64,000 nt of DNA from Candidatus Poribacteria bacterium (GTDB lineage: Bacteria; Poribacteria; WGA-4E; WGA-3G): positions 124,001-188,000 of the forward strand of contig JAJDTM010000021.1 in NCBI GenBank assembly GCA_022827185.1, written 5' to 3'. The number at the start of each line of letters is the position of its first letter. Positions within the stretch are counted from its first letter, which is position 1. Positions 8,862 through 17,076 of the stretch are shown piece by piece. The notes beneath the pieces are model-generated. The model saw only the letters and a program-made list of their open reading frames with translations. It did not search any database and was not told the origin of the DNA. The position numbers and the translations under genes were made by a program.

Positions 8862-11150
8862 CTAACGTCGGCTAATACGGATTGTAACGATGACAATCGC
8901 AATCATCAGGAGGATCAGGGCACCAAAGAGCAGCGTTGTCACCGACATCTGCGTCTTTGATTCAACTTGCACCGTGATCGAGCGGTCGCGTGCCTCAAAC
9001 TTACGGTTATCAACGGTGACTTCGGCATTCAACTTCGCCTGATATTCGCCGACCCCGATGTCTGAAGGTGGACTCAACGTCAGCTGTATCTCTTCTTCCT
9101 GATTCCGAGCGAGTGAACCGATAACTTCCGGGACAACGGTGTATTTCCAATCGGTGTTTACGTCAACAATCATACGGATGTCAACGAGATCACGAGTACC
9201 GATGTTCTTTAGCGTCGCTGTCATATTAACCTCTTCGCCTATTTTGATCGTCTGGAAGGCATTCTGCACGAACACTTCAATCTCCGGCACACCCTTTGGT
9301 ATGAGCTCAAACCGTTCAACACCGCCTTGTATACCGGCAATCTGTTCAGCAGGTAGGTCGTCCAACCGATTGTTGATACCACCCAGCTCGTTCGCTTCTG
9401 CCTCATCAAGGACTGCGACATAAAACTCAAGGGTGCTATCAAGGTAGGAGGCATCCAATTCTTCCGGCAAATAGACAATCAGGGACAGATTCCGCTTTGA
9501 CTGTTCCTGCGTAAATTTCACCTGAGACTGCCGAGACTGGGTTTCTGGGTCTTGAAACTCAAAAGAGAGACGGTTCAGCAAGTTAATGACGCGCAACTGG
9601 AATGTATTTTCCGTTTCTGCCAACCGATCCAGCGTTAAATCGTAGGTGACGCTGCTCCCCAAATTGCCTTCCTGCGAAAAGCGGAGTGAACTGACGTTTA
9701 CCACATCCAGAGCAGACTCTTTTTGCAGATAGATCAACCGCATCTCTGGCATTTCAAGTTCGGGGTAGTTCAACGATACCTTCAGACTCTCGACATCTTT
9801 CTGGAGCTGGAATGTTAATTCCACAGTTTCATTGTAACCGAGAACTGGGATCTTCTCTTCATACGGTTTGACGATGTTCGTGTCATCGGTAACATCAAGT
9901 AAGGAAACATAAATCGAGCGTATCTCATTCGCCGCAGCGATCTCTTCAGGGGTCGCATTGATCGACATCGCTTCAGTTGTAGATGTGTTCTTTAACTGAA
10001 GCGTTACCATCATTTGGTTCTCAACCCGAAACTTCTTCGCACTCAGGATAGAGATATGGCGCGTGTCCTCCTCAAGGTGGATTTTATACGGATTTTCCTC
10101 CTCAAGGTAGGTGAGACTCACAGTGACGCTGTCCACATTCCGTCGCAGTTCAAAATCAAGCGTTTTTTCCTCTCCATCTTTCAGCGTCGGAATACGATGT
10201 TCATAAGGAAAACCGATGATAGCAGCGGTGTCGTCTTTGATAGAGACATAGACGTTGTTAATTTCTTGTGCTGTGGTCGTGCCTATGACCTCTGTTTCAT
10301 CATCCTGTGTTTCGTCATTTAACGCCCCATACCTAAGAACAACTTCCAGCCGTCGGCGGTCGCCTTCTTTATAACGCCGCGCCGACACCACAGAGATATA
10401 CGGCTCTTCCTGACTCAGGTGGATGTTTTTATTTTCCTCACGCCCGGAGTACTTTAACTCCACGACGACATCTCGGATATTTTCTTTTATCAGCTCAAAC
10501 TCCAGAGTGACAGATTCATCTTCTTTGAGCGTCTCAATGCGTTGTTCATAAGGTTCGGTGATAATCGCACCACTTGAGCCATAACTCTCTTGCTCTCTAA
10601 TTGTGACGAAGATATCATCAATCTGTGCGCTAAGGATAATATCTTGTCCGACGACTTTCGAGCTCTCGACGAGTTTGACAGGAGATGAGCTATTCCGCAG
10701 GGTAATTGAGAACAACTCTCTGCCATCCGGAGATTCATATAAACTTGTCGCTTCAACGCTGATGTGCCATTCATCTTGTAGCGATTCAAGCTCTACCCGT
10801 TGCAGCTCCAGTTTTGCCTGTTCATATTCAGAGACAGCCGTTTCGTAGCCTTCCTTTGCGGTATTCACTTCGGCGACGGTGACGATGTTGTTTTCCTCCT
10901 TCATCATCGCCTGAAGCTTTTCGAGCTCAATTTTCTTTATTGTCATCAGCCTTTCTGCTGATTTCATCTTCTGCCGCTCGATTTCTATTTTGATATGGCG
11001 GTCTTGCTCATCTCTGGTTTTCGTGCTGTTTCCATTAATCGATGGGATCTCTTCTGACGCCGCTGCCAGTGCAACGTCAAGCAGTGCACTTGGCAGCAGC
11101 ATCCCCATTGCCATAATGAAAATCAGCCCCCTTTTTTTCCATCCTGCCAT
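8862..11150 (-). CDS. NEW3-domain, coiled-coil membrane-anchored exported protein
   Basis: 762 residues from ATG 11150, preferred to the in-frame GTG nine bases upstream because AAGGTG lies six bases before it. Order: signal peptide (MAGWKKRGLIFIMAMGMLLPSALL), a charged coiled coil (about 45-130, rich in KLxKLxxM heptads), three related Ig-like segments marked by ISVEATSLYES, ISVVSARRYKEG and ISILSAKKFRVE, then a C-terminal region resembling the NEW3/alpha-galactosidase-associated fold (VNMTATLKNIGTRDLVDIRM), and a final transmembrane helix (TTLLFGALILLMIAIVIVTI) with RISRR at the end. Proteins of this kind (COG1470-like) are known beside ABC-2 transporters. It lies between the ABC ATPase and TolC genes, suggesting an external accessory of the exporter. 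Function inferred only from context. Confidence 0.8.
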   Translation of the reverse strand: MAGWKKRGLIFIMAMGMLLPSALLDVALAAASEEIPSINGNSTKTRDEQDRHIKIEIERQKMKSAERLMTIKKIELEKLQAMMKEENNIVTVAEVNTAKEGYETAVSEYEQAKLELQRVELESLQDEWHISVEATSLYESPDGRELFSITLRNSSSPVKLVESSKVVGQDIILSAQIDDIFVTIREQESYGSSGAIITEPYEQRIETLKEDESVTLEFELIKENIRDVVVELKYSGREENKNIHLSQEEPYISVVSARRYKEGDRRRLEVVLRYGALNDETQDDETEVIGTTTAQEINNVYVSIKDDTAAIIGFPYEHRIPTLKDGEEKTLDFELRRNVDSVTVSLTYLEEENPYKIHLEEDTRHISILSAKKFRVENQMMVTLQLKNTSTTEAMSINATPEEIAAANEIRSIYVSLLDVTDDTNIVKPYEEKIPVLGYNETVELTFQLQKDVESLKVSLNYPELEMPEMRLIYLQKESALDVVNVSSLRFSQEGNLGSSVTYDLTLDRLAETENTFQLRVINLLNRLSFEFQDPETQSRQSQVKFTQEQSKRNLSLIVYLPEELDASYLDSTLEFYVAVLDEAEANELGGINNRLDDLPAEQIAGIQGGVERFELIPKGVPEIEVFVQNAFQTIKIGEEVNMTATLKNIGTRDLVDIRMIVDVNTDWKYTVVPEVIGSLARNQEEEIQLTLSPPSDIGVGEYQAKLNAEVTVDNRKFEARDRSITVQVESKTQMSVTTLLFGALILLMIAIVIVTIRISRR

Positions 11151-11164
11151 GTTTTTCACCTTTC

Positions 11165-11252
11165 AGTAGTTAACAGTTAACAGTAGCCAGTCACCAGTTA
11201 AAAGAGGCTTTGTTAAACGATAACCTCTTAACTGAAAACTGGTAACTGGTAA
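11165..11252. repeat. CAGTTA-type palindromic repeat between ATPase and NEW3 genes
   Basis: AGTTAACAGTTAACAG...CCAGTTAAAAGAGGC faces ...CCTCTTAACTGAAAACTGG as a clear long inverted repeat. On the minus strand it begins immediately after the TAG stop of the ATPase gene (11253-11255), filling nearly the whole gap. Confidence 0.8.
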
Positions 11253-11984
11253 CTATTCCTCATCTTCCTCAGGTTCGTATCCAGCGACATAATTCAGATA
11301 CAACGCCTCAAGGTCCTCTGCTTGAATCTCCTCGCGCGTTAATTCTCGCTCAAGGTTACCTTGCACCAGAATGCCAATCCTGTCGGCGATCTCCTTCGCA
11401 CGGAAGATGTCGTGAGTGGACATGAAGATGGCTTTGCCCTCTTCTTTTAACTCACGAAGCAGATTCAGAAAATCGGCACCACCTTTCGGATCCAAACCGG
11501 AAGTCGGCTCATCGAGCAACACGGCTTTTGCGTTCTTCATAATCGCAATCGCAATGCCGAGGCGTTGACGCATCCCTTTAGAGAAGGTCTTGACACGCCG
11601 TGTAAAGGCTTCCTCGGGTAGACCGACACGTCCAAGGGTCGCATCGAGTTCCTCATTTGATACCTTCTTGCGTCCACCGAGTTTCGCAAAAAAGGAGAGG
11701 TTTTGTCGTGCTGTGAAGTTCCGATAGAGTTCAACGTTCTCAGAGACGTAAGCGAGATGCTTCTTCGCCTCCAGCGGGAACTTCGGAATCTCAATTTCGT
11801 CTATCAGGGCAGTGCCACTCGTCGGTTCGATAAAGTTTAACAGCATAGAAATTGTTGTACTTTTACCGGCACCGTTCGCACCGAGGACAACGTAGATCTC
11901 GCCGTCATCCACTTTCAGGTTCAATTCGTTGACGGCTAAAACGCTTTCATTGTAGACTTTCGTGAGTTCACGGGTTTCTAACAT
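11253..11984 (-). CDS. ABC transporter ATP-binding protein
   Basis: 243 residues from ATG 11984, which follows AGGAG by seven bases; the earlier in-frame start would add 13 unrelated residues. Walker A GANGAGKST (about 36-44), signature FSKGMRQRL, Walker B VLLDEPTSGLDP and H-loop STHD are all present, so it should hydrolyse ATP. It resembles the DrrA/CcmA/NatA type that pairs with ABC-2 permeases. It is the only ABC ATPase in the window although seven ABC-2 permease genes are seen, so it may serve several of them. Downstream are the NEW3, TolC and sigma genes; upstream is a lipoprotein of the permease module. Confidence 0.95.
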   Translation of the reverse strand: MLETRELTKVYNESVLAVNELNLKVDDGEIYVVLGANGAGKSTTISMLLNFIEPTSGTALIDEIEIPKFPLEAKKHLAYVSENVELYRNFTARQNLSFFAKLGGRKKVSNEELDATLGRVGLPEEAFTRRVKTFSKGMRQRLGIAIAIMKNAKAVLLDEPTSGLDPKGGADFLNLLRELKEEGKAIFMSTHDIFRAKEIADRIGILVQGNLERELTREEIQAEDLEALYLNYVAGYEPEEDEE

Positions 11985-12051
11985 CAGGTTTCTCCTATGG
12001 TTAATTTGCGTATATAATACCAAAAAATTGGACTGTATTCAAATGTTTCCT

Positions 12052-12114
12052 TGTAGGAGCGAGCTGTGCTCGCGATACTTAGTTTTCCCTGTAGGAGCGA
12101 GCTGTGCTCGCGAT
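12052..12114 (+). repeat. Two direct copies of TGTAGGAGCGAGCTGTGCTCGCGAT
   Basis: Two identical 25-base copies (12052-12076 and 12090-12114) separated by 13 bases, each with the perfect inverted core GCGAGC-TGT-GCTCGC. They lie in the 166-base gap between the lipoprotein gene and the ATPase gene. Confidence 0.85.
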
Positions 12115-12150
12115 GCCTTAGCGAAAATGTTTAAAAAAAGCTACACCAAT

Positions 12151-12732
12151 TTAGGGTTGTTTAGTTTTCGATTTCTTGGTATGGTCTTTTATCAACTTGT
12201 CAATATAAGCGGCTTTATAAGTTTCCCAATTATCCGTCGGTGGAATATCGAAAAGCTCTGATTGCCACAAGTTCGGGTTATCTTCCAGAAGTGCCAGCGT
12301 ATGCCGTTTTAATAGGTAACGGGAATAGTCACCGAAATTTTCTACGATGATCCCTCTATCCAAAAGCATCTGGAGCCATTCCGCACGCGGATACCTTACA
12401 TCTATCTCACGTTCTGTAAGGTCACTGCTATAACTTATTTTTTCGTTATCAACCGTGTGAGATACACTCACATCGGACTTTGAATGTCCACTGTTATAAC
12501 CCGCGTCTAACGCTTTCATCAGGGCCTGTACGTCTTGGGATCCGGTATATTTTCCAGGCGTGGAAGGGGATATCCAGTGGAACTTAACATGTTCACGTAA
12601 CTGCAAATCCGATGTGCTAATTTCAGAACTGTACCCCTGCGTATGTGTGTATGAGTAGTTCGTACTACAACCCGCCAGAAAAGTAGCGAGTCCTAAAACT
12701 GTCAAAAGTGGAATCGTAAATAAACCATTCAT
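12151..12732 (-). CDS. Lipoprotein of the EWLQ/KRH small-protein family (copy 1)
   Basis: 193 residues. Lipobox LAGC with Cys22 after a hydrophobic signal, so a predicted lipoprotein. The remainder has no recognised domain but is clearly related to the proteins at 14713-15486 and 24615-25583: a first block (GSQDVQALMKALDAGYN, about 64-80) and a second block (REIDVRYPRAEWLQMLLDRG, LLKRHTLALLEDNPNLW, YKAAYIDKLIKDH, about 109-185). A good SD (AAAGGAGAGGTAG) precedes the ATG. It follows a permease gene by 285 bases; that gap holds no recognised feature. This copy lacks the charged coiled-coil tail of the other two. Function unknown; constant association with ABC-2 permeases suggests a partner or substrate. 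Confidence 0.75.
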   Translation of the reverse strand: MNGLFTIPLLTVLGLATFLAGCSTNYSYTHTQGYSSEISTSDLQLREHVKFHWISPSTPGKYTGSQDVQALMKALDAGYNSGHSKSDVSVSHTVDNEKISYSSDLTEREIDVRYPRAEWLQMLLDRGIIVENFGDYSRYLLKRHTLALLEDNPNLWQSELFDIPPTDNWETYKAAYIDKLIKDHTKKSKTKQP

Positions 12733-13017
12733 TCTGCTACCTCTCCTTTGTTTCTATTGTCCTAACTCAGAGGCGTTACATCCTTTCAACCTCGTTTTTT
12801 TACTTCAGACAATATACGCTTATGTAATAAAGACGCGTTTTAAGGGCAAAAAGGTTGCACTATTTTTTGATAACGTTGAATTTCTGGGGTAACACCTGCT
12901 TTTGGAGGCACTTTATTGGATTAACCCCTGCTTTCATAGGAAATTCAGAAAAAGCGATGCGTTGAGCAAATTATGCAGAAGGTATGGTTGACTGACTATC
13001 GGCAGCAGGCACAACAG

Positions 13018-14433
13018 TCAGATATCTGAACGGAAGAATTTCAAGAACGCCACAGTCGTCAACACCACCGCAAAGAAGCAGAGCAGCAGCACATCCACCA
13101 TCGATTGCCGAAAGGTCTCACCTAAGGTTGGCGTTTCCAGAGGTGGTGGCTGCGTGATTTTGACGATATCGGTTTTTGGGTTCCACGATCTTGCGGAAGC
13201 ATTATCTACTATTTTACTGAACAGATCCCTATAAAGTTCATCATAATAACGTTCTCCAGCTTGAAAGTAATTGCGCTTTTTTCGCTTGCCTGTCTGGGTC
13301 AAGTTCGTGGCGAGATAGATGAGGGAAGATGTCGGTGTGATTCGGGAAAGCGTCTCACCCAGTTGTTCTTGTCGTTCTGTTTCACGTTTATAATCCCGAT
13401 CAAGTTTGTTAGCATGTTCTCGGAATTTCAGTCGATATTCTTCTTCAAAGGGTTTCATGCGTTCATCAACTTCGTTTAAAATCTCCCCAGCTATTATTCT
13501 GGTACCGTGCTTATCGGCTGGCATCTCCATAACAATCTTCTTTTTTTCCGCTGAGAGTGCCGCATCAAAATCGTCTCGCATAGCTGTCTTTTCCATATAG
13601 ACGCTCTGTGAAGTGCGTGCAGGTGATATAAGTTTGGCGGCAAGAAACCCAACGCGTGGTATAATCAGCACGGCAAACACCCAGAGCGTAAAGGCAACGA
13701 TAAGTGCTGTCTTGGCACTATCTAAGTAGGTCGAAATCACTGTGCCTATCGCAAAAAACACCGCAATGTAGAGTAATGAAGCGAAGGTTAGACTCAGGAC
13801 GCGTGGGAAAATCTCGGATTCACCGAGCGGAAAGCCTTGCCAGACGAGTGCAAGTAAGCCGAACAGAAACGACACCAAAAACGGCACCACGAACACAAGA
13901 TACCCACCTACCAGTTTGCCTACTAAGAAGCGATCGCGAGGGAGCGCGTTGGCCAAGGTTACCCGAAGCGTCCCCGTCTCTCTTTCTCCGGCAACAGCAT
14001 CAAATGTGAATAGGAGCGCAAGCAGACTGAAGACTGTGCCTACTACAAATAGGAAGTCGAGATGTCCCAAAAGATGGGAGACAGGGGCGGAAAACATGGA
14101 CGGTGGTCCCTGTGTAATGCCATTGCGCGTCATCCCAAAATAGCTCGGAAGTGCGTCCCCTAATCCGTTTGCGAATACGCTCAAAGGTGTCGGTTTGAGA
14201 AATAACTTAGAAACCTCAATTTCCGGGTCCAGTGACTGCTTCGGATTGACTGTCGTTTCTTCAATATTTGCCAGTTTAACAGCTTCTTGGTAATCGACAA
14301 GGTTTTGTTGGTAATTGCGATAACTAATAGAAAGGGTCAGTGGAATAAGCAGGAGACACATCAACAGAAGCGCGACAAACCGGACGCTGAGAATATGATG
14401 CATTATCTCTTTTTGAATTAGCGTCACGAACAT
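13018..14433 (-). CDS. ABC-2 type permease of module 1
   Basis: 471 residues from ATG 14433 (SD AAGGAG eight bases before; an in-frame TTG upstream would only add MKGEWE). Begins MFVTLIQKEIMHHILSVRF like its two paralogues. N-terminal helix (FVALLLMCLLLIPLTLSI), external stretch to about 115, helical core (FLFVVGTVFSLLALLFTFDAVAGERETGTLRVTLANALPR, then five more helices to about 265), a charged polar domain, and a C-terminal helix (VDVLLLCFFAVVLTTVAFLKFF). The coupling motif TFDAVAGE is conserved. It belongs to a different subgroup from the permeases at 1-6.6 kb. Paired with the lipoprotein gene downstream. Confidence 0.87.
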   Translation of the reverse strand: MFVTLIQKEIMHHILSVRFVALLLMCLLLIPLTLSISYRNYQQNLVDYQEAVKLANIEETTVNPKQSLDPEIEVSKLFLKPTPLSVFANGLGDALPSYFGMTRNGITQGPPSMFSAPVSHLLGHLDFLFVVGTVFSLLALLFTFDAVAGERETGTLRVTLANALPRDRFLVGKLVGGYLVFVVPFLVSFLFGLLALVWQGFPLGESEIFPRVLSLTFASLLYIAVFFAIGTVISTYLDSAKTALIVAFTLWVFAVLIIPRVGFLAAKLISPARTSQSVYMEKTAMRDDFDAALSAEKKKIVMEMPADKHGTRIIAGEILNEVDERMKPFEEEYRLKFREHANKLDRDYKRETERQEQLGETLSRITPTSSLIYLATNLTQTGKRKKRNYFQAGERYYDELYRDLFSKIVDNASARSWNPKTDIVKITQPPPLETPTLGETFRQSMVDVLLLCFFAVVLTTVAFLKFFRSDI

Positions 14434-14454
14434 TTCCCATTCTCCTTTCAAACC

Positions 14455-14690
14455 CAGGCCCGGTAGGTTCGGTTTCCCAACCGAACCGGATACTACGCGG
14501 AAACCTTGAAGACTTCAAAAACCTCTTGAATCCTGTAGGGATGGTATTTTTGTAGAAAAACGTTGCTTCACAAATCCAAGCCCCGTAGGGGTGGAAACAT
14601 CTACACGGATCCGCAAGGAAATGTTATCGAAAATCCCTAAATTGACACCTATGGTTTGGTTTCCTAACCGAACCGGGTTTTACAGACAGA
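14455..14690. repeat. GGTTCGGTT palindromes in gap between modules 1 and 2
   Basis: Two copies of a palindrome, GGTTCGGTTTCCCAACCGAACC (14465-14486, shown here in part: GGTTCGGTT...AACCGAACC) and GGTTTGGTTTCCTAACCGAACC (14653-14676), flank about 160 bases that include GTAGGGATGG and GTAGGGGTGG stretches. A half copy occurs at 47.83 kb. No gene fits here. Confidence 0.6.
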
Positions 14691-14712
14691 AACAGAGGAT
14701 CCCAAAAGTACC

Positions 14713-15486
14713 CTATAAAGCCGGATAGGTGGACTTCTTTATTCTATTCCACTTTAGTTTCTGAGGTAACGATGTCGGGTTCTGAAAACGTTCTAAAGCC
14801 GCTTGGGCACGTCTGAGTTGTTTTGTCGCGTCCTCAATCTGTTTTCTGGCGTGTTCAACGTGTTGCGGTTTGGACTGTTTCTTTGCGCGCGCAATCCGTT
14901 CCTCGGCGCGCGCAATCCGTTTTTTCGCACGCTCCATCTGTTTCTTGTGGTCCTCAATCCGTTTGGCTACCAGTTTATCAATATAAGCGACTTTATAAGC
15001 TTCCGGATCATCCACTAAAGGCATGCCAAGAAACCCGATTTTCCGTAAATCCGGATTATCCTCTAAAAACGCCAAAGTATGTCGTTTTGATAGATAGATC
15101 CTATAATCGTTGAAATCCTCTATAGTGATACCCTTCTTCAAAAGCATCTGGAGCCACTCTACGCGTGAATGTCTCGCGTCTATTTCACCCCTAATTGCAA
15201 GCTCGCCACTATAAACGACACCATCCCCAAAGGATGCGATCACCCTTGCCTTTGAAAATTTTTGGTTGTACGCCGCATCAAAGGCGTTCATCAATCCCTT
15301 CACAGTTTGCGGGCCGTCATACACTTCAGGATATTTTTCAGGAATGGTATCTGGTGTTGACCTGCCTTCTATTGATTCTATGAAGGTCTCGACTGTTGTT
15401 TGCGCATTGGCTTGGTTTCCAAAAAGAGCCATAATACCCAAAACTGTCAAAAATGCCAGCATTTTAAAAACGTTTTTACTTCTCAT
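14713..15486 (-). CDS. Secreted protein of the EWLQ/KRH family (copy 2)
   Basis: 257 residues from ATG 15486, chosen because AAGGAGAG precedes it and the product starts with a signal peptide (MRSKNVFKMLAFLTVLGIMALFGNQANAQ, cleavage after ANA likely). It shares the family blocks GPQTVKGLMNAFDAAYN, GEIDARHSRVEWLQMLLKKG, LSKRHTLAFLEDNPDL and YKVAYIDKLVAK. From about residue 165 to 235 it has a strongly charged helix with ARAEERIARAKKQ-type repeats, likely a coiled coil, and it ends KKSTYPAL, like KKSRYPPL in copy 3. Unlike copy 1 there is no lipobox cysteine. It follows permease 15617-17023 by 130 bases. Confidence 0.75.
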   Translation of the reverse strand: MRSKNVFKMLAFLTVLGIMALFGNQANAQTTVETFIESIEGRSTPDTIPEKYPEVYDGPQTVKGLMNAFDAAYNQKFSKARVIASFGDGVVYSGELAIRGEIDARHSRVEWLQMLLKKGITIEDFNDYRIYLSKRHTLAFLEDNPDLRKIGFLGMPLVDDPEAYKVAYIDKLVAKRIEDHKKQMERAKKRIARAEERIARAKKQSKPQHVEHARKQIEDATKQLRRAQAALERFQNPTSLPQKLKWNRIKKSTYPAL

Positions 15487-15616
15487 TTTCGTTATCTCTC
15501 CTTCGTTAGTGCTGCCTGGTTCAAACATATTTCTCCTTGAAATGGAGTCTCTATAGTTAATGATCCGATATGTAGATGAAAAGGGTGCATAATTTCAGAA
15601 CCGGTTAGTATGCACA

Positions 15617-17023
15617 TCAAATATCCAACCTAAAGAATTTCAGAAACGCTACGATCGTCAACGTTACCGCAAAGAAACAGAGCAGTAGTACGTCCACCGC
15701 CGATTGACGGAATGTCTCCACTAAGGTGTCAGTTTCCAAAGGTGGCGGCTGTGTAATTTGAACAATATCAGTCGATAGATTATAACTTCTGTTGGCGGCA
15801 TAATCATCGATTTTGCTGAACAAATCTGTATCGAGCATATCATAATAGCGATCGCCCGTTTGAAGGTAATTGCTTCTTTGCGCCTGTCCCGTCTGTGTTA
15901 AGCTTGTCGCGAGATAGATGAGGGAAGCTGTCGGTGTGATTCGGGTAAGCGTCTCACCGGCTTGTTCTTGTCGTTTTACTTCACGTCTGTAAGCTCGATC
16001 AAGCCTGTTAGCATGGTCCTGGAATTTTAATCGATGTTCCTCTTCAATGGGTTTCATGAGTTCATTAAGTTTGTTGCCTGATATTATTACACGTCCTTGA
16101 TCGTCCGGTGGGATTTCCATAATCATTTTCATTTCTTGATTTTTGAGTTCCGCTTTGAGATCGTCTCTCAGGGCTTTTTTCTCCATATAGACGCTCTGCG
16201 CGGTTCGTGCTGGGGCGATAACCTTCGCCGCAAGGAAACCAAGACGGGGCGTAATCAACACGGCGAACACCCAAACGGTGAAAGCGATAATAAGGGCTGT
16301 TTTGGCATTGTCCAGGTAGGTAGAAATCACGGTGCCTATTGCAAAAAACACCCCGATATAGAGTAGCGAGATAGCTGTCAGACTGATGACTCGTGGAAAA
16401 ATGTCTGGAGTGTCGAGCGGAAACCCTTGCCAGACAAGCAGAAATAACCCGAATAGAAACGACACCAGAAACGGAACAACGAACACAAGGTAGCCACCGA
16501 TTAACTTGCCCCACAGAAAGAGATCGCGCGGTACAGCGTTTGATAGCGTAATCCGAATCGTGCCAACTTCTCGCTCCCCAGCAACAACATCAAACGTAAA
16601 CAGCAACGCGAGCAGACTGAAAACCGTGCTAACCACAAACAGAAAATCGAGATGTCCTAAAAGTTGGGAGAGCGGTGCTGAAAATGTCGATGGTATCCCC
16701 GGTGTAATTCCATTGCGTGTCATACCAAGATAACTTGGCAGTGAGTCCTCTAATCCCTTGGCAAAGACGCTCAAAGGTGTCGGTTTGAGGATAAGTTTGG
16801 AAACTTCAACCTCCGGTTCCAGCGGCATCTTCGGGTTCATTGTCTTCTCTTCAATGTTCGCCAGTTTAACGGCTTCCTGGTAATCCACTAAGTCTTGGCG
16901 ATAGCTTCGATAATTGATAGAAAGCGTGAGCGGAATAAGCAGAAGACACATCAAAAGGAGCGCGACAAATCGAACGCTCAGGATATGATGCATCATCTCT
17001 TTCTGAATTAGCGTTAGAAACAT
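15617..17023 (-). CDS. ABC-2 type permease of module 2
   Basis: 468 residues, start ATG after GAGGT. Closest relative in the window is 13018-14433: the same opening (MFLTLIQKEMMHHILSVRF), TFDVVAGEREVGTIRITLSNAVPR in the core, and C-terminal helix VDVLLLCFFAVTLTIVAFLKFF. The external segments (about 35-115 and 275-430) are more diverged than the helices. Immediately downstream of a redoxin-like gene (53-base gap) and upstream of the small secreted protein copy 2, so a module of permease plus small protein. Confidence 0.87.
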   Translation of the reverse strand: MFLTLIQKEMMHHILSVRFVALLLMCLLLIPLTLSINYRSYRQDLVDYQEAVKLANIEEKTMNPKMPLEPEVEVSKLILKPTPLSVFAKGLEDSLPSYLGMTRNGITPGIPSTFSAPLSQLLGHLDFLFVVSTVFSLLALLFTFDVVAGEREVGTIRITLSNAVPRDLFLWGKLIGGYLVFVVPFLVSFLFGLFLLVWQGFPLDTPDIFPRVISLTAISLLYIGVFFAIGTVISTYLDNAKTALIIAFTVWVFAVLITPRLGFLAAKVIAPARTAQSVYMEKKALRDDLKAELKNQEMKMIMEIPPDDQGRVIISGNKLNELMKPIEEEHRLKFQDHANRLDRAYRREVKRQEQAGETLTRITPTASLIYLATSLTQTGQAQRSNYLQTGDRYYDMLDTDLFSKIDDYAANRSYNLSTDIVQITQPPPLETDTLVETFRQSAVDVLLLCFFAVTLTIVAFLKFFRLDI

Positions 17024-17076
17024 ATTTTACCTCGTTTACATTCACAGCATCGGCTATCACCGGCAGACACTGATTG

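Noticed and set aside
15195..15556. Plus-strand frames opposite the small secreted protein
   Set aside because: Shadows; the minus-strand gene has SD, signal peptide and paralogues.
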